Below, in pieces: positions 24,597 through 33,672 of a stretch of DNA of 44,112 nucleotides. The position numbers and the translations under genes are program-made. The stretch is taken from positions 1-44,112 of the forward strand of contig JAADHU010000079.1 in NCBI GenBank assembly GCA_013151645.1. The letters are read 5' to 3'. Position 1 is the first letter of the stretch. Each line of letters starts with the position of its first letter. The notes below the pieces were generated by a model that saw only the letters and a list, made by a program, of their open reading frames with translations, was not told the DNA's origin and searched no databases. The DNA is from Gammaproteobacteria bacterium (lineage in GTDB: Bacteria; Pseudomonadota; Gammaproteobacteria; Steroidobacterales; Woeseiaceae).

Positions 24597-25336
24597 ATAC
24601 GAAGCGGTCGGGCGATACACGCATTGTGGGCGTTATCGGTGGTATGGGACCCGAAGCGACAGTCGACTTCATGTCCAAGGTGATTGCCCTGACGCCGGCG
24701 CGTTGTGATGACGACCATATACGAATGATCGTTGACAACAATCCAAAAATGCCTGACCGCCAGGCGGCCATCAAGGGAGACGATTCTGCCGTGCGCGCAG
24801 CACTGGTCGAGATGGCCCGACAACTGCAGGCAGCGGGAGCCGATTTTCTGGTCATGCCCTGTAACACCGCACACGCGTTCGTGGACGACGCGATTCGGGC
24901 GATAGACGTTCCCTTTGTACACATTGTCGAGGAGACGGTCAGCGAGATTGAGCGCGAGTATCCGCAGGTGCTGCAGGTGGGTATTCTGGCGACGGATGCC
25001 TGTCTGATCGCCGGCGTGTACCAGCATGCCCTGCAGACCGCGGACAAGAAACCAATCTTGCCAGGGACGGACGATCAACACGAATGCATGCATTTGATCG
25101 CTCGCATCAAGGCGGGCGATGCGAACGAGGAAGTACGCAAGCGCATGGTCGGTCTGGCGGAACGACTGATCGAGGCAGGGGCCAATGCCGTGATCGCCGG
25201 CTGCACGGAAATCCCACTTGTTCTGGGCAACAATGATATAAAGGTACCTCTCATCTTATCGACCGATGTTTTGGCGAAACGCACCGTGGCGCTTGCGACA
25301 GGCGTGGCTGAAATGCCGGACATTGACAGATCATAA
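24584..25336 (+). CDS. aspartate/glutamate racemase family protein
   Basis: 250-aa PLP-independent amino-acid racemase fold. [19 protein letters not shown], a loop [10 protein letters not shown], the first catalytic Cys93 in [10 protein letters not shown] and the second, Cys207, in [10 protein letters not shown] are all present, so a two-base racemase mechanism is possible. Length fits the Asp racemase branch. The start is GTG 24584 or TTG 24593; both overlap or touch the BKACE stop at 24594-24596. It sits in the middle of a four-gene catabolic operon, suggesting it interconverts enantiomers of an amino-acid intermediate. Some relatives are decarboxylases or isomerases, so the activity remains open. 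Confidence 0.87.
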   Translation: MHELNTKRSGDTRIVGVIGGMGPEATVDFMSKVIALTPARCDDDHIRMIVDNNPKMPDRQAAIKGDDSAVRAALVEMARQLQAAGADFLVMPCNTAHAFVDDAIRAIDVPFVHIVEETVSEIEREYPQVLQVGILATDACLIAGVYQHALQTADKKPILPGTDDQHECMHLIARIKAGDANEEVRKRMVGLAERLIEAGANAVIAGCTEIPLVLGNNDIKVPLILSTDVLAKRTVALATGVAEMPDIDRS

Positions 25337-25346
25337 GGACGAAGCC

Positions 25347-26357
25347 GTGCTGCTATCGCGATTTTCCCGAGTATCCCTCGCTCACCTGCCCACACCGCTG
25401 GAGTTCCTGCCACGCCTGACCCGGCATCTGGGCGGTCCCGATATTTACGTTAAACGCGACGATTGCACAGGTCTGGGCACCGGCGGCAACAAGACACGCA
25501 AACTTGAGTTCCTGATGGCGGACGCCCAGGACAAGAACGCGACGGTGATTATTAGCCAGGGTGCCGTGCAGTCGAATCACGCACGCCAGACCGTGGCGGC
25601 AGCTTGCAAACTCGGTATGAAATGCGAACTCGTGTTTGAAAAGCGGGTCAGCGATGCCAGCGAACCGTATCTGCAATCGGGCAACGTGTTTCTCGATCGC
25701 CTTTTCGGGGCGAACATTCGCGAGGTGGAGAAGGGCACTGATATGGATGCCGCCATGCAATCCATTGCTGATGAGCTTGCCGCTGACGGTGAGACGCCTT
25801 ATATCATTCCAGGCGGTGGTTCTAACCCGATCGGCGCGCTGGGTTACGTTGACTGTGCACTCGAATTGATCGTGCAGGCGAATACTCGGGATCTGGTTCT
25901 GGATCACGTCGTGCACGCGACCGGGAGCGCAGGGACCCAGGCGGGATTGATCGTGGGACTCAAGGCGATGCACAGCGGCATTCCGCTGCTCGGCATTGGC
26001 GTGAATGCAGGCAGAACCGAGCAGGAAGAAAAAGTTTACAAACTGGCCTGCAGCACCGCCGACCTGATCGGTGCGCCGGGATTGATCGAACGTGACGACA
26101 TTGTCGCCAATTGCGATTACGTGGGTGATGGTTACGGCGTGCCGACAAAAAGCATGAACGATGCGATCTTGTTGCTGGCGCGACTGGAAGGTCTGCTGTT
26201 CGATCCGGTATACAGCGGCAAGGGGCTGGCAGGCCTGATCGATCTGGTCGGTAACGGATATTTCCGCGACGCGAAAAATGTTGTCTTTATCCACACGGGT
26301 GGTGCTGCCGGATTGTTTGCCTACAGAGATCGTTTGTCCACGGATCCGAGTTCTTAA
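25347..26357 (+). CDS. L-cysteate sulfo-lyase / D-cysteine desulfhydrase-like PLP enzyme
   Basis: 336-aa fold-type II PLP enzyme. [20 protein letters not shown] contains the cofactor Lys49, [12 protein letters not shown] the substrate-side Asn/His, and [12 protein letters not shown] the phosphate loop; [12 protein letters not shown] and [12 protein letters not shown] complete the family pattern. The sequence style is closest, from memory, to CuyA (L-cysteate to pyruvate, sulfite and ammonia) and also fits DcyD (D-cysteine to pyruvate, sulfide and ammonia); ACC deaminase is a more distant relative. GTG 25347 with AAGGA 8 bases upstream is preferred; an ATG at 25266 lies inside the racemase gene. 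It is the last gene of the operon. Confidence 0.85.
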   Translation: MLLSRFSRVSLAHLPTPLEFLPRLTRHLGGPDIYVKRDDCTGLGTGGNKTRKLEFLMADAQDKNATVIISQGAVQSNHARQTVAAACKLGMKCELVFEKRVSDASEPYLQSGNVFLDRLFGANIREVEKGTDMDAAMQSIADELAADGETPYIIPGGGSNPIGALGYVDCALELIVQANTRDLVLDHVVHATGSAGTQAGLIVGLKAMHSGIPLLGIGVNAGRTEQEEKVYKLACSTADLIGAPGLIERDDIVANCDYVGDGYGVPTKSMNDAILLLARLEGLLFDPVYSGKGLAGLIDLVGNGYFRDAKNVVFIHTGGAAGLFAYRDRLSTDPSS

Positions 26358-26493
26358 CATTTCTTTGGACTTTCCTGTATCGCATAGTGATTTTGTGCAT
26401 TGAAACCCATTGACCGGCCATTAAACTAGCCGCTCAATTCCTGTCGTATTCAATCCATTCCGGTTGCGTTTGCAACCCGTCCGGGGGAACCCA

Positions 26494-28728
26494 GTGAGTG
26501 AAGTAAGCCATCGTCCAGGTTCGCGAGTGCGCTTGGCAATATTTGCTGTCGTGGCCTGTTTTAGCCAGGCAATGGCGCAAACGCAGATTGCGCCGGAGCA
26601 TCGACCGCGGCCAACGGCCGAAGCGTCACCGCTGAGCATCGTGCCCAAACTCGATGGCCGGGTCGTTGGCGATCGAGCCTGGGAGGGCATGGTGCCGGCG
26701 ACGGGATTTACGCAGGTGCAACCGGATGAGGGTATTCCGGCGACGCAGAAGACGGAAGTCTTTATCGGTTATACGGATACAGCGTTGTACATCGGTGTTA
26801 TTGCCTACGAAGAAGACCCGAGTCGCATCGTTGTTTCGGATAGTCGGCGTGATTCGACGCTCGACGATGGCGCCAGCTTCCGCGTCATCATCGATGGCCT
26901 GCTGGACCGGCAAAACGGTTACCTGTTCGGCACCAATCCGGCCGGGGTCGAATACGATGCGCAGGTGATCAAGGAAGGGTCGGCTGGCCAGTTCGGTTCT
27001 GGCGGCGGCGGCTTCAACCTGAACTGGGACGGGAGTTGGAACGTTGAGGCGACGTTGACCGAGTTCGGCTGGAGCGCCGAAATGGAAATTCCGTTTACGA
27101 CCTTGCGTTACGGAAAGGACAAGGAGCAAACCTGGGGCATCAATTTCCAGCGAAATATTCGACACAACAACGAAATCGTCTACTGGGCGCCGCTCAGCCG
27201 GCAACGCAATCTGAATCGCGTTTCCGATGCTGGTTCGCTCGAGGGCATCAAGCCCGTCGCGGCGAAAAACCTGCAAATTACACCTTACGCGCTCACGCGA
27301 ACGACCAGCGGCCGGGGCTTGCCTGGATCCGACAGTGACCAGGAAATCGGTGTAGACGTAAAGTACTCGCTCACACCAAGCCTCACGCTCGACGGCACCT
27401 ACAACACCGATTTTGCTCAGGTCGAGTCTGACGACTTCGTCGTGAACCTGGATCGATTCAATATTTTTCTGCCGGAAAAACGGCCGTTCTTCCTCGAAAA
27501 TGCCGGACAGTTTACGGTGGGAGATGCGCGGGCGGTCGAGCTATTTTTTAGCCGCCGGATCGGCATCAACAGGGGGGCGGCCGTACCGATTGAAGGTGGG
27601 GTACGTTTGTCCGGCAAGGTCGGTACGAGTACAAATCTCGGGTTTCTCTACATGCGTGATGAAGGCATCAATGGTGTCTCGCCGCAGAACGACTTTATCG
27701 TTGCTCGAGTGAACCAGGAGTTGCCGAATCGCTCCTCCATTGGCGCAATGGTTGTCAGTCGCGACGGCAACGGTAGCCTCGGTGTACCGAGCGCACAGGA
27801 TGAAAACCAGACCTACGCGGTCGACGGGCGCTGGGGTATCGGTGAAAATACCTTGCTGGAAACATGGATTGCGAAGACCTCGACGCCGGGGCTGGATGGA
27901 GACGACTACGCTTTCGCACTAAAAGCGAGCTATGACTCGGCGAAATGGTTCGGGCGACTGAATTACACCGAGATATCCGAGGATTTCAATCCGGAAGTTG
28001 GCTTTCTTCGGCGTGATGATTATCGTCGCGGACAAGCTTTTCTCATGCGACGTTTCCGCCCTGACGATTTTTTGGGGCTGCTCGAAATCCGGCCGCATGC
28101 GGTAATTCAAAATTTTTGGGATCTGGACGGGTTTTTGGAAACCGGATTCCAGCATTTTGATACGCATTGGGAGTTCAAGAACGGTTATCGCATCGATACA
28201 GGTGTTAATTTCCGAAAAGACGGGTTTGAAGAACCGTTCCAGATTACGCCCGGAATATTCGTGCCGGCCGGTACAACGACGGGTTCGGAGGGCCAGATAT
28301 CAGCAAACACGGACCTGTCCGCACCGCTCAGTTTTAGTATGCGGGCTTTTTTCGGCACGCGATTCGGTGGCGACCGGGTGATACTCCAACCGACCGTCAG
28401 GTTTCGGGTTGGCGACACGTTCAATTCAGAATTGTCCGTCGTCTACAATGATTTTGACTTGCCAATACCCGGTGGCCAGTTTTCGGTAACGCTAACTCGC
28501 GTGCGATTTTCTTACTCGTTTTCACCGAAAATTCTGTTGCAGGCGCTGGTCCAGTACAATGGCCAAACCGACATTTTGTCGACAAATTTGCGATTCTCGT
28601 TGCTGAGGACAGCAAGTTCCGGTCTCTACGTGGTGTACAACGAAATTGACGAGCAGTTTCCGGGTGCGCCGCCCAGAGGGCGCGAGATCATTATCAAATA
28701 CAACTATTTGTTCGACGTGTTCAAGTAA
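26494..28728 (+). CDS. DUF5916 outer-membrane protein with CBM9-like N-terminal domain
   Basis: 744 aa. GTG 26494 is preferred because GGGGGAA lies just upstream; the in-frame TTG at 26464 falls inside a small hairpin (GGTTGC-GTTT-GCAACC, 26462-26477) and has no ribosome site. A signal peptide ends near SQAMAQ. Residues about 45-230 resemble the carbohydrate-binding family 9-like fold (PKLDGRVVGDRAWEG, TEVFIGYTDTALYIGV, WNVEATLTEFGWSAEMEIPF). The rest alternates aromatic and polar strands typical of a beta barrel and ends in a short strand with terminal Phe (KYNYLFDVFK). In this family the barrel is thought to sit in the outer membrane. It is followed after 29 bases by the P1 peptidase, suggesting joint transcription. 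Confidence 0.85.
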   Translation: MSEVSHRPGSRVRLAIFAVVACFSQAMAQTQIAPEHRPRPTAEASPLSIVPKLDGRVVGDRAWEGMVPATGFTQVQPDEGIPATQKTEVFIGYTDTALYIGVIAYEEDPSRIVVSDSRRDSTLDDGASFRVIIDGLLDRQNGYLFGTNPAGVEYDAQVIKEGSAGQFGSGGGGFNLNWDGSWNVEATLTEFGWSAEMEIPFTTLRYGKDKEQTWGINFQRNIRHNNEIVYWAPLSRQRNLNRVSDAGSLEGIKPVAAKNLQITPYALTRTTSGRGLPGSDSDQEIGVDVKYSLTPSLTLDGTYNTDFAQVESDDFVVNLDRFNIFLPEKRPFFLENAGQFTVGDARAVELFFSRRIGINRGAAVPIEGGVRLSGKVGTSTNLGFLYMRDEGINGVSPQNDFIVARVNQELPNRSSIGAMVVSRDGNGSLGVPSAQDENQTYAVDGRWGIGENTLLETWIAKTSTPGLDGDDYAFALKASYDSAKWFGRLNYTEISEDFNPEVGFLRRDDYRRGQAFLMRRFRPDDFLGLLEIRPHAVIQNFWDLDGFLETGFQHFDTHWEFKNGYRIDTGVNFRKDGFEEPFQITPGIFVPAGTTTGSEGQISANTDLSAPLSFSMRAFFGTRFGGDRVILQPTVRFRVGDTFNSELSVVYNDFDLPIPGGQFSVTLTRVRFSYSFSPKILLQALVQYNGQTDILSTNLRFSLLRTASSGLYVVYNEIDEQFPGAPPRGREIIIKYNYLFDVFK

Positions 28729-28757
28729 CGCGTTCAAGGGCGAGAGGAGGTGGTGAG

Positions 28758-29951
28758 ATGCGGAAATTGAATCAGCAAGGACCGGTCATGGTCACTGCAC
28801 TGTTACTCGGCCTGTGTATGGCGACGATCGCAGGCGCGGCGGAAGAACGGCCGCGGGCGCGAGATATTGGTCTCATTGTCGGCACATTTGAAGCGGGCCC
28901 GTTGAATGCGATCACCGACGTTAGCGGTGTCAAAGTTGGTCATACCACGGTTATCGAGGGCGACGACATTCGCACCGGCGTGACCGCGATTATTCCCGCT
29001 GCGGGAAACCTGTACACCCATCCGATTCCGGCCTGGATTCATGTTGGCAACGGCTACGGCAAGATGGTCGGTGAAACGCAGGTGCGTGAATTCGGTGAAA
29101 TCGAAACGCCCATCCTGCTGACCTGCACATTGTGTGTCTGGAGCGCGGCGAATGCACTCAAGGACTGGACGTACGAACAGCCGGGCATGGGTGAGCATAC
29201 AGTGAACCCGATTGTTGGCGAGACGAACGACTCACGGGTCAACAACATGTGGGCGGACCCGATTGGGCATGACGAGGTTTTCGCGGCGCTCGCCAACGCA
29301 AGTGATGGACCGGTCGCGGAAGGGAGTGTCGGCGCGGGTACAGGTACGCAGGCTTTCGGCTGGAAAGGCGGCATCGGCACGAGTTCACGTGTACTTCCGG
29401 AGGCACTCGGTGGATATACGATCGGCGTGCTGGTGCAGACCAACTACGGTGGCACGCTGGTGATCAACGGTGCACCCGTAGGTCGGGAGTTGGGCACCTA
29501 TGCCTACAGCGGTGAGCTGCAGGCGGCGAAAACCGACGGTGACAAGGAAGACGGTTCCATCATGATGGTGGTGGCAACCAATGCGCCACTCAATGCACGC
29601 AGTCTGGACCGCCTGGCGATGCGCGCGATTATGGGCCTGGCGCGAACCGGTTCTTACGCGAGCAACGGTTCCGGCGACTATGTCATCGCGTTCTCAACGA
29701 ATCCGTCCGTCCGCAAACCAAGAATCAGCGATGCGCCAGTCAAAGAAGAAGTACTGGTCAACGCCTCCATGTCACCCCTGTTTGCAGCCACGGCTGAAGC
29801 GACGGAAGAAGCGATCTACAACGCGATCTTCAAAGCCACGACAGTGACAAGCTCCCGCGGAGAACTCCGCGCCATCCCTATCGAAGACCTGCAACGCATC
29901 CTGAAGAAACACGGTGTCCTGAACTGGGATAAATCACTACCACCGAAGTAA
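28758..29951 (+). CDS. P1 family (DmpA/S58) aminopeptidase, exported
   Basis: 397 aa with an N-terminal hydrophobic signal (VMVTALLLGLCMATIAGAA). It shows the DmpA/BapA pattern: NAITDVSGVKVGHTTV, GETNDSRVNN, EGSVGAGTGTQAFGWKGGIG and TSSRVLPEALGGYTIGVLVQ. Family members self-cleave before a Ser that becomes the N-terminal nucleophile; the candidate Ser is at about residue 209-210 in GIGTSSR. Known activities are D-/L-aminopeptidase and beta-peptidyl aminopeptidase. GAGGAGGTGG upstream of ATG 28758 is a strong ribosome site. Paired with the DUF5916 protein and convergent with an exported amidohydrolase, it fits breakdown of unusual peptides outside the cytoplasm. Confidence 0.9.
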   Translation: MRKLNQQGPVMVTALLLGLCMATIAGAAEERPRARDIGLIVGTFEAGPLNAITDVSGVKVGHTTVIEGDDIRTGVTAIIPAAGNLYTHPIPAWIHVGNGYGKMVGETQVREFGEIETPILLTCTLCVWSAANALKDWTYEQPGMGEHTVNPIVGETNDSRVNNMWADPIGHDEVFAALANASDGPVAEGSVGAGTGTQAFGWKGGIGTSSRVLPEALGGYTIGVLVQTNYGGTLVINGAPVGRELGTYAYSGELQAAKTDGDKEDGSIMMVVATNAPLNARSLDRLAMRAIMGLARTGSYASNGSGDYVIAFSTNPSVRKPRISDAPVKEEVLVNASMSPLFAATAEATEEAIYNAIFKATTVTSSRGELRAIPIEDLQRILKKHGVLNWDKSLPPK

Positions 29952-29996
29952 GTCCCGGGACGTACGACGCCGAATACCCGTGCCTGAAAAAGACGC

Positions 29997-31292
29997 CTAA
30001 AGCCTCTTATAGACCACCCCGCCCTTCATCACAAAACTCACCCGCTCCATCGCCGTGATGTCATCGAGCGGATCCCCCGGGACGGCAATAATATCGGCCT
30101 GCTTGCCGACCACCAGGCTGCCATGCGTCTCGGCGATATCAAGAAATTTCGCCGCAACACTCGTGGCGGACTGGATGGCTTCCATGGCCGGCATACCCGC
30201 TTTGACCATGAGCGCGAATTCCTGTGCGTTGTCGCCGTGCGCAGAAACACCGGTATCGGTGCCGAACACAATCGGCACGCCGTAAGCATAGGCTTTGGCA
30301 AATGTACTCTCGATTAATGGCCCGATGGCGGCCGCCTTCGGTCGTACGAGGTCCGGGAAGAATCCGTCAATTTTGGCTTTTTCGGCCACCCAGTTACCGG
30401 CAAGAATGGTCGGCACGTAATAGGTGCCGCGTTGTTTCATCAGGCGCATGACCTCTTTGTCCATGAAAGTGCCGTGCTCGATGGAAGCGACACCGGCCAT
30501 GACGGCGCGTTTCATACCTTCTGTACCGTGTGCGTGTGCAGCGACACGCAGCCCATAGTCGGCGGCGGTATCCATAATGGCCTGAAATTCATCGGCTGTG
30601 AATTGCGGGTTCTGGCCGCTCTTGGCAACGCTGAGAACGCCGCCGGTGGCGGTGATTTTAATCCAGTCTGCGCCGTCCTTGTAGCGTTGGCGGACGGATC
30701 GGCGCGCGTCTTCGACACTGTTTACGATGCCGTCACGCGGACGACCAGGGTCGCCAAGGAGATGATTCGCCCAGCCATTGGTGCCGTCGGCGTGACCGCC
30801 GGTCGAGGCCAGCGATTTGCCGGCACTGAAAACCTTCGGCCCGACGACATCGCCGGCGTCGATTGCTTTGCGCAAGGCAATGGTGACATTGAATGCATCG
30901 CCGAGATTGCGCACGACCGTAAAACCGGCGTCCAGTGTACGCCGTGCATACCGGGCGGCATCGAACGCGTAGTCGGCTTCATTCATTGTGAAGCGTCGCA
31001 GCCGGCTGTCCGGGCTGTACTGCCCGGTCAGGTGGACATGCATGTCCATCAGGCCTGGCAACACGGTCTGGTTTCTGAGATCGACGACGGAGTCGCCCAT
31101 ACCTGCGGCGGTATAGCCCTTTTCGATGCTCTTGATGACCGGGCCGCTGACGCGCACGGTCATCTCGGTCATGACACGATCCGATTCGCCGTCGATCAGG
31201 CGGCCGGCATGGATCAGCGTATCGGCACTGGCGATGTTGGCGAATAAAACCAATAGCAGGATACCCTGTAAGGACGCGATGGCATTTTTCAT
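29997..31292 (-). CDS. exported amidohydrolase (imidazolonepropionase/prolidase-like)
   Basis: 431-aa amidohydrolase-superfamily enzyme. Signal peptide [20 protein letters not shown] cleaved near ASA. Metal and active-site motifs: GLMDMHVHL (HxH), [10 protein letters not shown] (the Lys usually carbamylated in this group), [18 protein letters not shown] and the late Asp in VFGTDTGV. This subgroup includes exported enzymes that cleave Xaa-Pro dipeptides or N-acyl compounds; substrate unassigned. ATG 31292 gives an intact signal peptide, with a weak GAG upstream; the extension to 31382 would add 30 residues before it. It is divergent from the NSS transporter and convergent with the P1 peptidase. 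Confidence 0.88.
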   Translation of the reverse strand: MKNAIASLQGILLLVLFANIASADTLIHAGRLIDGESDRVMTEMTVRVSGPVIKSIEKGYTAAGMGDSVVDLRNQTVLPGLMDMHVHLTGQYSPDSRLRRFTMNEADYAFDAARYARRTLDAGFTVVRNLGDAFNVTIALRKAIDAGDVVGPKVFSAGKSLASTGGHADGTNGWANHLLGDPGRPRDGIVNSVEDARRSVRQRYKDGADWIKITATGGVLSVAKSGQNPQFTADEFQAIMDTAADYGLRVAAHAHGTEGMKRAVMAGVASIEHGTFMDKEVMRLMKQRGTYYVPTILAGNWVAEKAKIDGFFPDLVRPKAAAIGPLIESTFAKAYAYGVPIVFGTDTGVSAHGDNAQEFALMVKAGMPAMEAIQSATSVAAKFLDIAETHGSLVVGKQADIIAVPGDPLDDITAMERVSFVMKGGVVYKRL

Positions 31293-31433
31293 AGTGGCGA
31301 GCTCGCTGGTTGAATGGCTGCGGACGATAGAAAGAGGCGGACATTCTAGCGCCGGTGAGCCCTTGTCAGCAATTAGTGTCACTATTTGTGCGAGAATACG
31401 GCGATCAGAACAAGTGCAAATCAGGGGGAGAGT

Positions 31434-32810
31434 ATGGCGGGATCAACGGGCTCCGGAGAGCAGTGGTCATCACGATGGGGTTTCTTGCTGGCGGCGGTTG
31501 GCTTCGCGGTTGGCATGGGCAACATCTGGCGGTTTCCGTATGTTCTCGGCGAGAACGGCGGCAGCGCTTTCCTGTTCGTCTACCTGGCGTGCGCCCTGGC
31601 TATCGGTTTGCCGCTTCTGATCACCGAGTTGACGATCGGCCGGCGCGGCGGTCGGAGCGCATCGGGCAGCATCCAGGCGGTGGCTGGCGAAACCGGTGCC
31701 AGCAAGGCCTGGGGCATGGTTGGCAGCCTCGGGGTTTTCTGTGCGTTTGTCATCCTTTCCTATTACACGGTGATCTCCGGCTGGACACTGGATTATTTTT
31801 TTCGTGCTGCCGGCGGGGACCTGGTTAACATCGATTCCGCAGGCTCCAAAACAATGTGGAACAGCCTGATGAACAGCCCGGGTCGCTTGCTGGTCTGGAA
31901 TACCGTCGTGCACGTGCTGATCGTTCTTGTTATTCGACAGGGCGTGCAATCGGGGATCGAGCGGGCGGTCAAGATATTGATGCCCGCGCTGTTCATAACG
32001 CTCATCATTATGGTGATCTATGGCGTTGTGGCCGGTGACATGGAAGCCGCGATGCGGTTCCTGCTCGAACCGGACTTCTCCAAAGTTTCCTTTCGCACCG
32101 TCATGATCGCGATCGGACAGGCGTTTTTCTCGATCGGTATCGGCATGGGTTCGTTGATTGTATTTGGCTCCTACATGCCGAAGGACTTTTCCATTCCGCG
32201 TTCGGCGACCGCCGTGATTTTCCTGGATACCGGCGTCGCATTGCTGGCGGGTTTCGCAATATTTCCGCTGGTATTTGCCTACGGCCTGGAAACCTCAAGT
32301 GGCACCGGGCTGATTTTTGAAACGTTGCCACTGGCATTCGGCCAGATGCCCGGCGGACGAATTTTCGGCTCAATCTTCTTTGTACTCCTGATTAGCGCCG
32401 CGATTTCATCGTGCCTCGGTCTTGCCGAAGGCGTCGTCTCCTGGGTTGACGAACATTGGGGCATCAAGCGAGAGAAGGGCATTTTGCTGACGGTCGGGGC
32501 GGGCTGGCTGCTGGGTATATTGTCGATCATGTCGCTGGGCGACTGGTCGGAATTCTATCCGCTGGACTTTATTCCGGCATTTGCAGAGCAGACGATATTT
32601 GTCGCACTGGATTTCCTTGCCGCAAATATCTTGTTGCTGGCGGGCGGACTATTGCTGTCAGTTTTCTTCGGCTGGCTGGTGCCGAAACAACTCAAGCTGG
32701 ACGAGATGGGAGTTGAAGACGGGCTGTTTTTCGCGTTTTGGCGCACCATGATCCGATACATTATTCCACCCATCCTCCTGGTCGTTCTGGCTTTGGGTCT
32801 TACCCAATAA
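31434..32810 (+). CDS. sodium-dependent transporter, NSS/SNF family
   Basis: 458-aa inner-membrane transporter with 11-12 helices, bacterial NSS length. Helix 1 carries the family signature [20 protein letters not shown], which forms the substrate and Na1 sites. Other family stretches are [14 protein letters not shown] and [19 protein letters not shown] (helix 6 unwound region). GGGGGAG 6 bases before ATG 31434 sets the start; an upstream frame from 31386 is not needed. NSS members usually import amino acids or related amines with sodium. It is divergent from the exported amidohydrolase, which could release its substrate (inference). Confidence 0.92.
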   Translation: MAGSTGSGEQWSSRWGFLLAAVGFAVGMGNIWRFPYVLGENGGSAFLFVYLACALAIGLPLLITELTIGRRGGRSASGSIQAVAGETGASKAWGMVGSLGVFCAFVILSYYTVISGWTLDYFFRAAGGDLVNIDSAGSKTMWNSLMNSPGRLLVWNTVVHVLIVLVIRQGVQSGIERAVKILMPALFITLIIMVIYGVVAGDMEAAMRFLLEPDFSKVSFRTVMIAIGQAFFSIGIGMGSLIVFGSYMPKDFSIPRSATAVIFLDTGVALLAGFAIFPLVFAYGLETSSGTGLIFETLPLAFGQMPGGRIFGSIFFVLLISAAISSCLGLAEGVVSWVDEHWGIKREKGILLTVGAGWLLGILSIMSLGDWSEFYPLDFIPAFAEQTIFVALDFLAANILLLAGGLLLSVFFGWLVPKQLKLDEMGVEDGLFFAFWRTMIRYIIPPILLVVLALGLTQ

Positions 32811-32913
32811 CCATGGGTTGGTATCCGGAGGAGAGACGCGAGAGTCGGATCGGCTATTCGGTGGATTGTATTGGCGTGTGCAGCGCCCCTCTTCCGATGG
32901 GAGTCAGTCACTG

Positions 32914-33588
32914 ATGTCTGTAACACTGACGGCTAATGAAGCCCGCGTGATTGGCTGCCTGATTGAAAAATCCGTTGTCACGCCGGATCAGTATCCGATG
33001 ACGCTGAACGGCTTGAGCAACGCCTGCAATCAGAAGTCCGGCCGCAACCCGGTGATGTCACTGGAGAAAGGCGCGGTGCAGCGTACGGTCCGCGATCTGG
33101 AAATGAAACACCTCGCGCGGACGGAAGAAAATTTCAAAAGCCGGGCGGAGAAGCATGCACAACGTTTCTGCAATACGCGCTACAGTGATTTTCAGTTCGA
33201 TCCACCGCAACTAGCCATCGTTTGCCTGCTATTGCTGCGCGGTCCGCAGACACCCGGCGAACTGAGGGCGCACAGCGGGCGACTGCATTCCTTTGCTGAT
33301 AACGCTGCTGTTGTAGATGCGCTGACAAGCTTGCTTGAGTACGACCGCTCGCCGCTGGTGGTGAAGTTGCCGCGCACACCCGGACGCAAGGATGCCGAGT
33401 ATATGCACCTGTTCTCCGGACCGGTCGACATTGAAGCGCACGTTGCTGAAGCTCGCGCGGTGACGCCGTCGGGTAGCTCCGGGCGAAGTAGCCTATCTGA
33501 TCTGGAGCAGCGTGTCCGCCGGCTGGAAGCCGAAGTCGCTGATCTTCAGGAACAACTGCGATCGTCGCAAACCCGCCCGCCTCCTTGA
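32914..33588 (+). CDS. yceH: YceH family (DUF480) protein
   Basis: 224-aa cytoplasmic protein. Two winged-helix-like halves: SVTLTANEARVIGCLIEKSV, TPDQYPMTLNGLSNACNQKS and GAVQRTVRDLE in the first, and PPQLAIVCLLLLRGPQTPGE in the second. A C-terminal coiled coil follows (LEQRVRRLEAEVADLQEQLR). This is the standard DUF480/YceH layout; the role is not established, though the fold suggests DNA or protein binding. ATG 32914 starts the conserved part, with GGGAG about 11 bases upstream; the extension to 32818 is not supported. It follows the NSS gene by 103 bases and ends just before the large REP palindrome. Confidence 0.9.
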   Translation: MSVTLTANEARVIGCLIEKSVVTPDQYPMTLNGLSNACNQKSGRNPVMSLEKGAVQRTVRDLEMKHLARTEENFKSRAEKHAQRFCNTRYSDFQFDPPQLAIVCLLLLRGPQTPGELRAHSGRLHSFADNAAVVDALTSLLEYDRSPLVVKLPRTPGRKDAEYMHLFSGPVDIEAHVAEARAVTPSGSSGRSSLSDLEQRVRRLEAEVADLQEQLRSSQTRPPP

Positions 33589-33597
33589 TAAACCTGC

Positions 33598-33661
33598 TGT
33601 AGGAGCGTCTCCTGAGGCGCGATCGATGTCGGAGGGTCGCGCCTCAGGTGACGCTCCTACA
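33598..33661. repeat. REP inverted pair (REPIN-like), copy 3, near-perfect 25-bp stem
   Basis: The left arm 33598-33622 and right arm 33637-33661 are reverse complements at 24 of 25 positions, around a 14-base loop. The left arm shares 22 identical bases with window positions 40-61, and the right arm resembles 16818-16845. It lies between the convergent YceH and aldehyde dehydrogenase genes, 9 bases after one stop and 11 before the other, so it may also act as a bidirectional transcription or mRNA-decay barrier. Confidence 0.85.
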
Positions 33662-33672
33662 GATGATTTTAC

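Noticed and set aside
23754-25336. Beta-hydroxyaspartate cycle or ectoine degradation as the role of the aminotransferase operon
   Set aside because: The dehydratase/aldolase/iminosuccinate reductase set of the former and the hydrolase/deacetylase set of the latter are missing; the BKACE and cysteate-lyase-like genes do not fit either route.
25353-26360. A 335-aa open frame on the minus strand
   Set aside because: It is fully antisense to the well-supported cysteate-lyase-like gene, has no recognisable domain and no ribosome site; long antisense frames are common in GC-rich genes.
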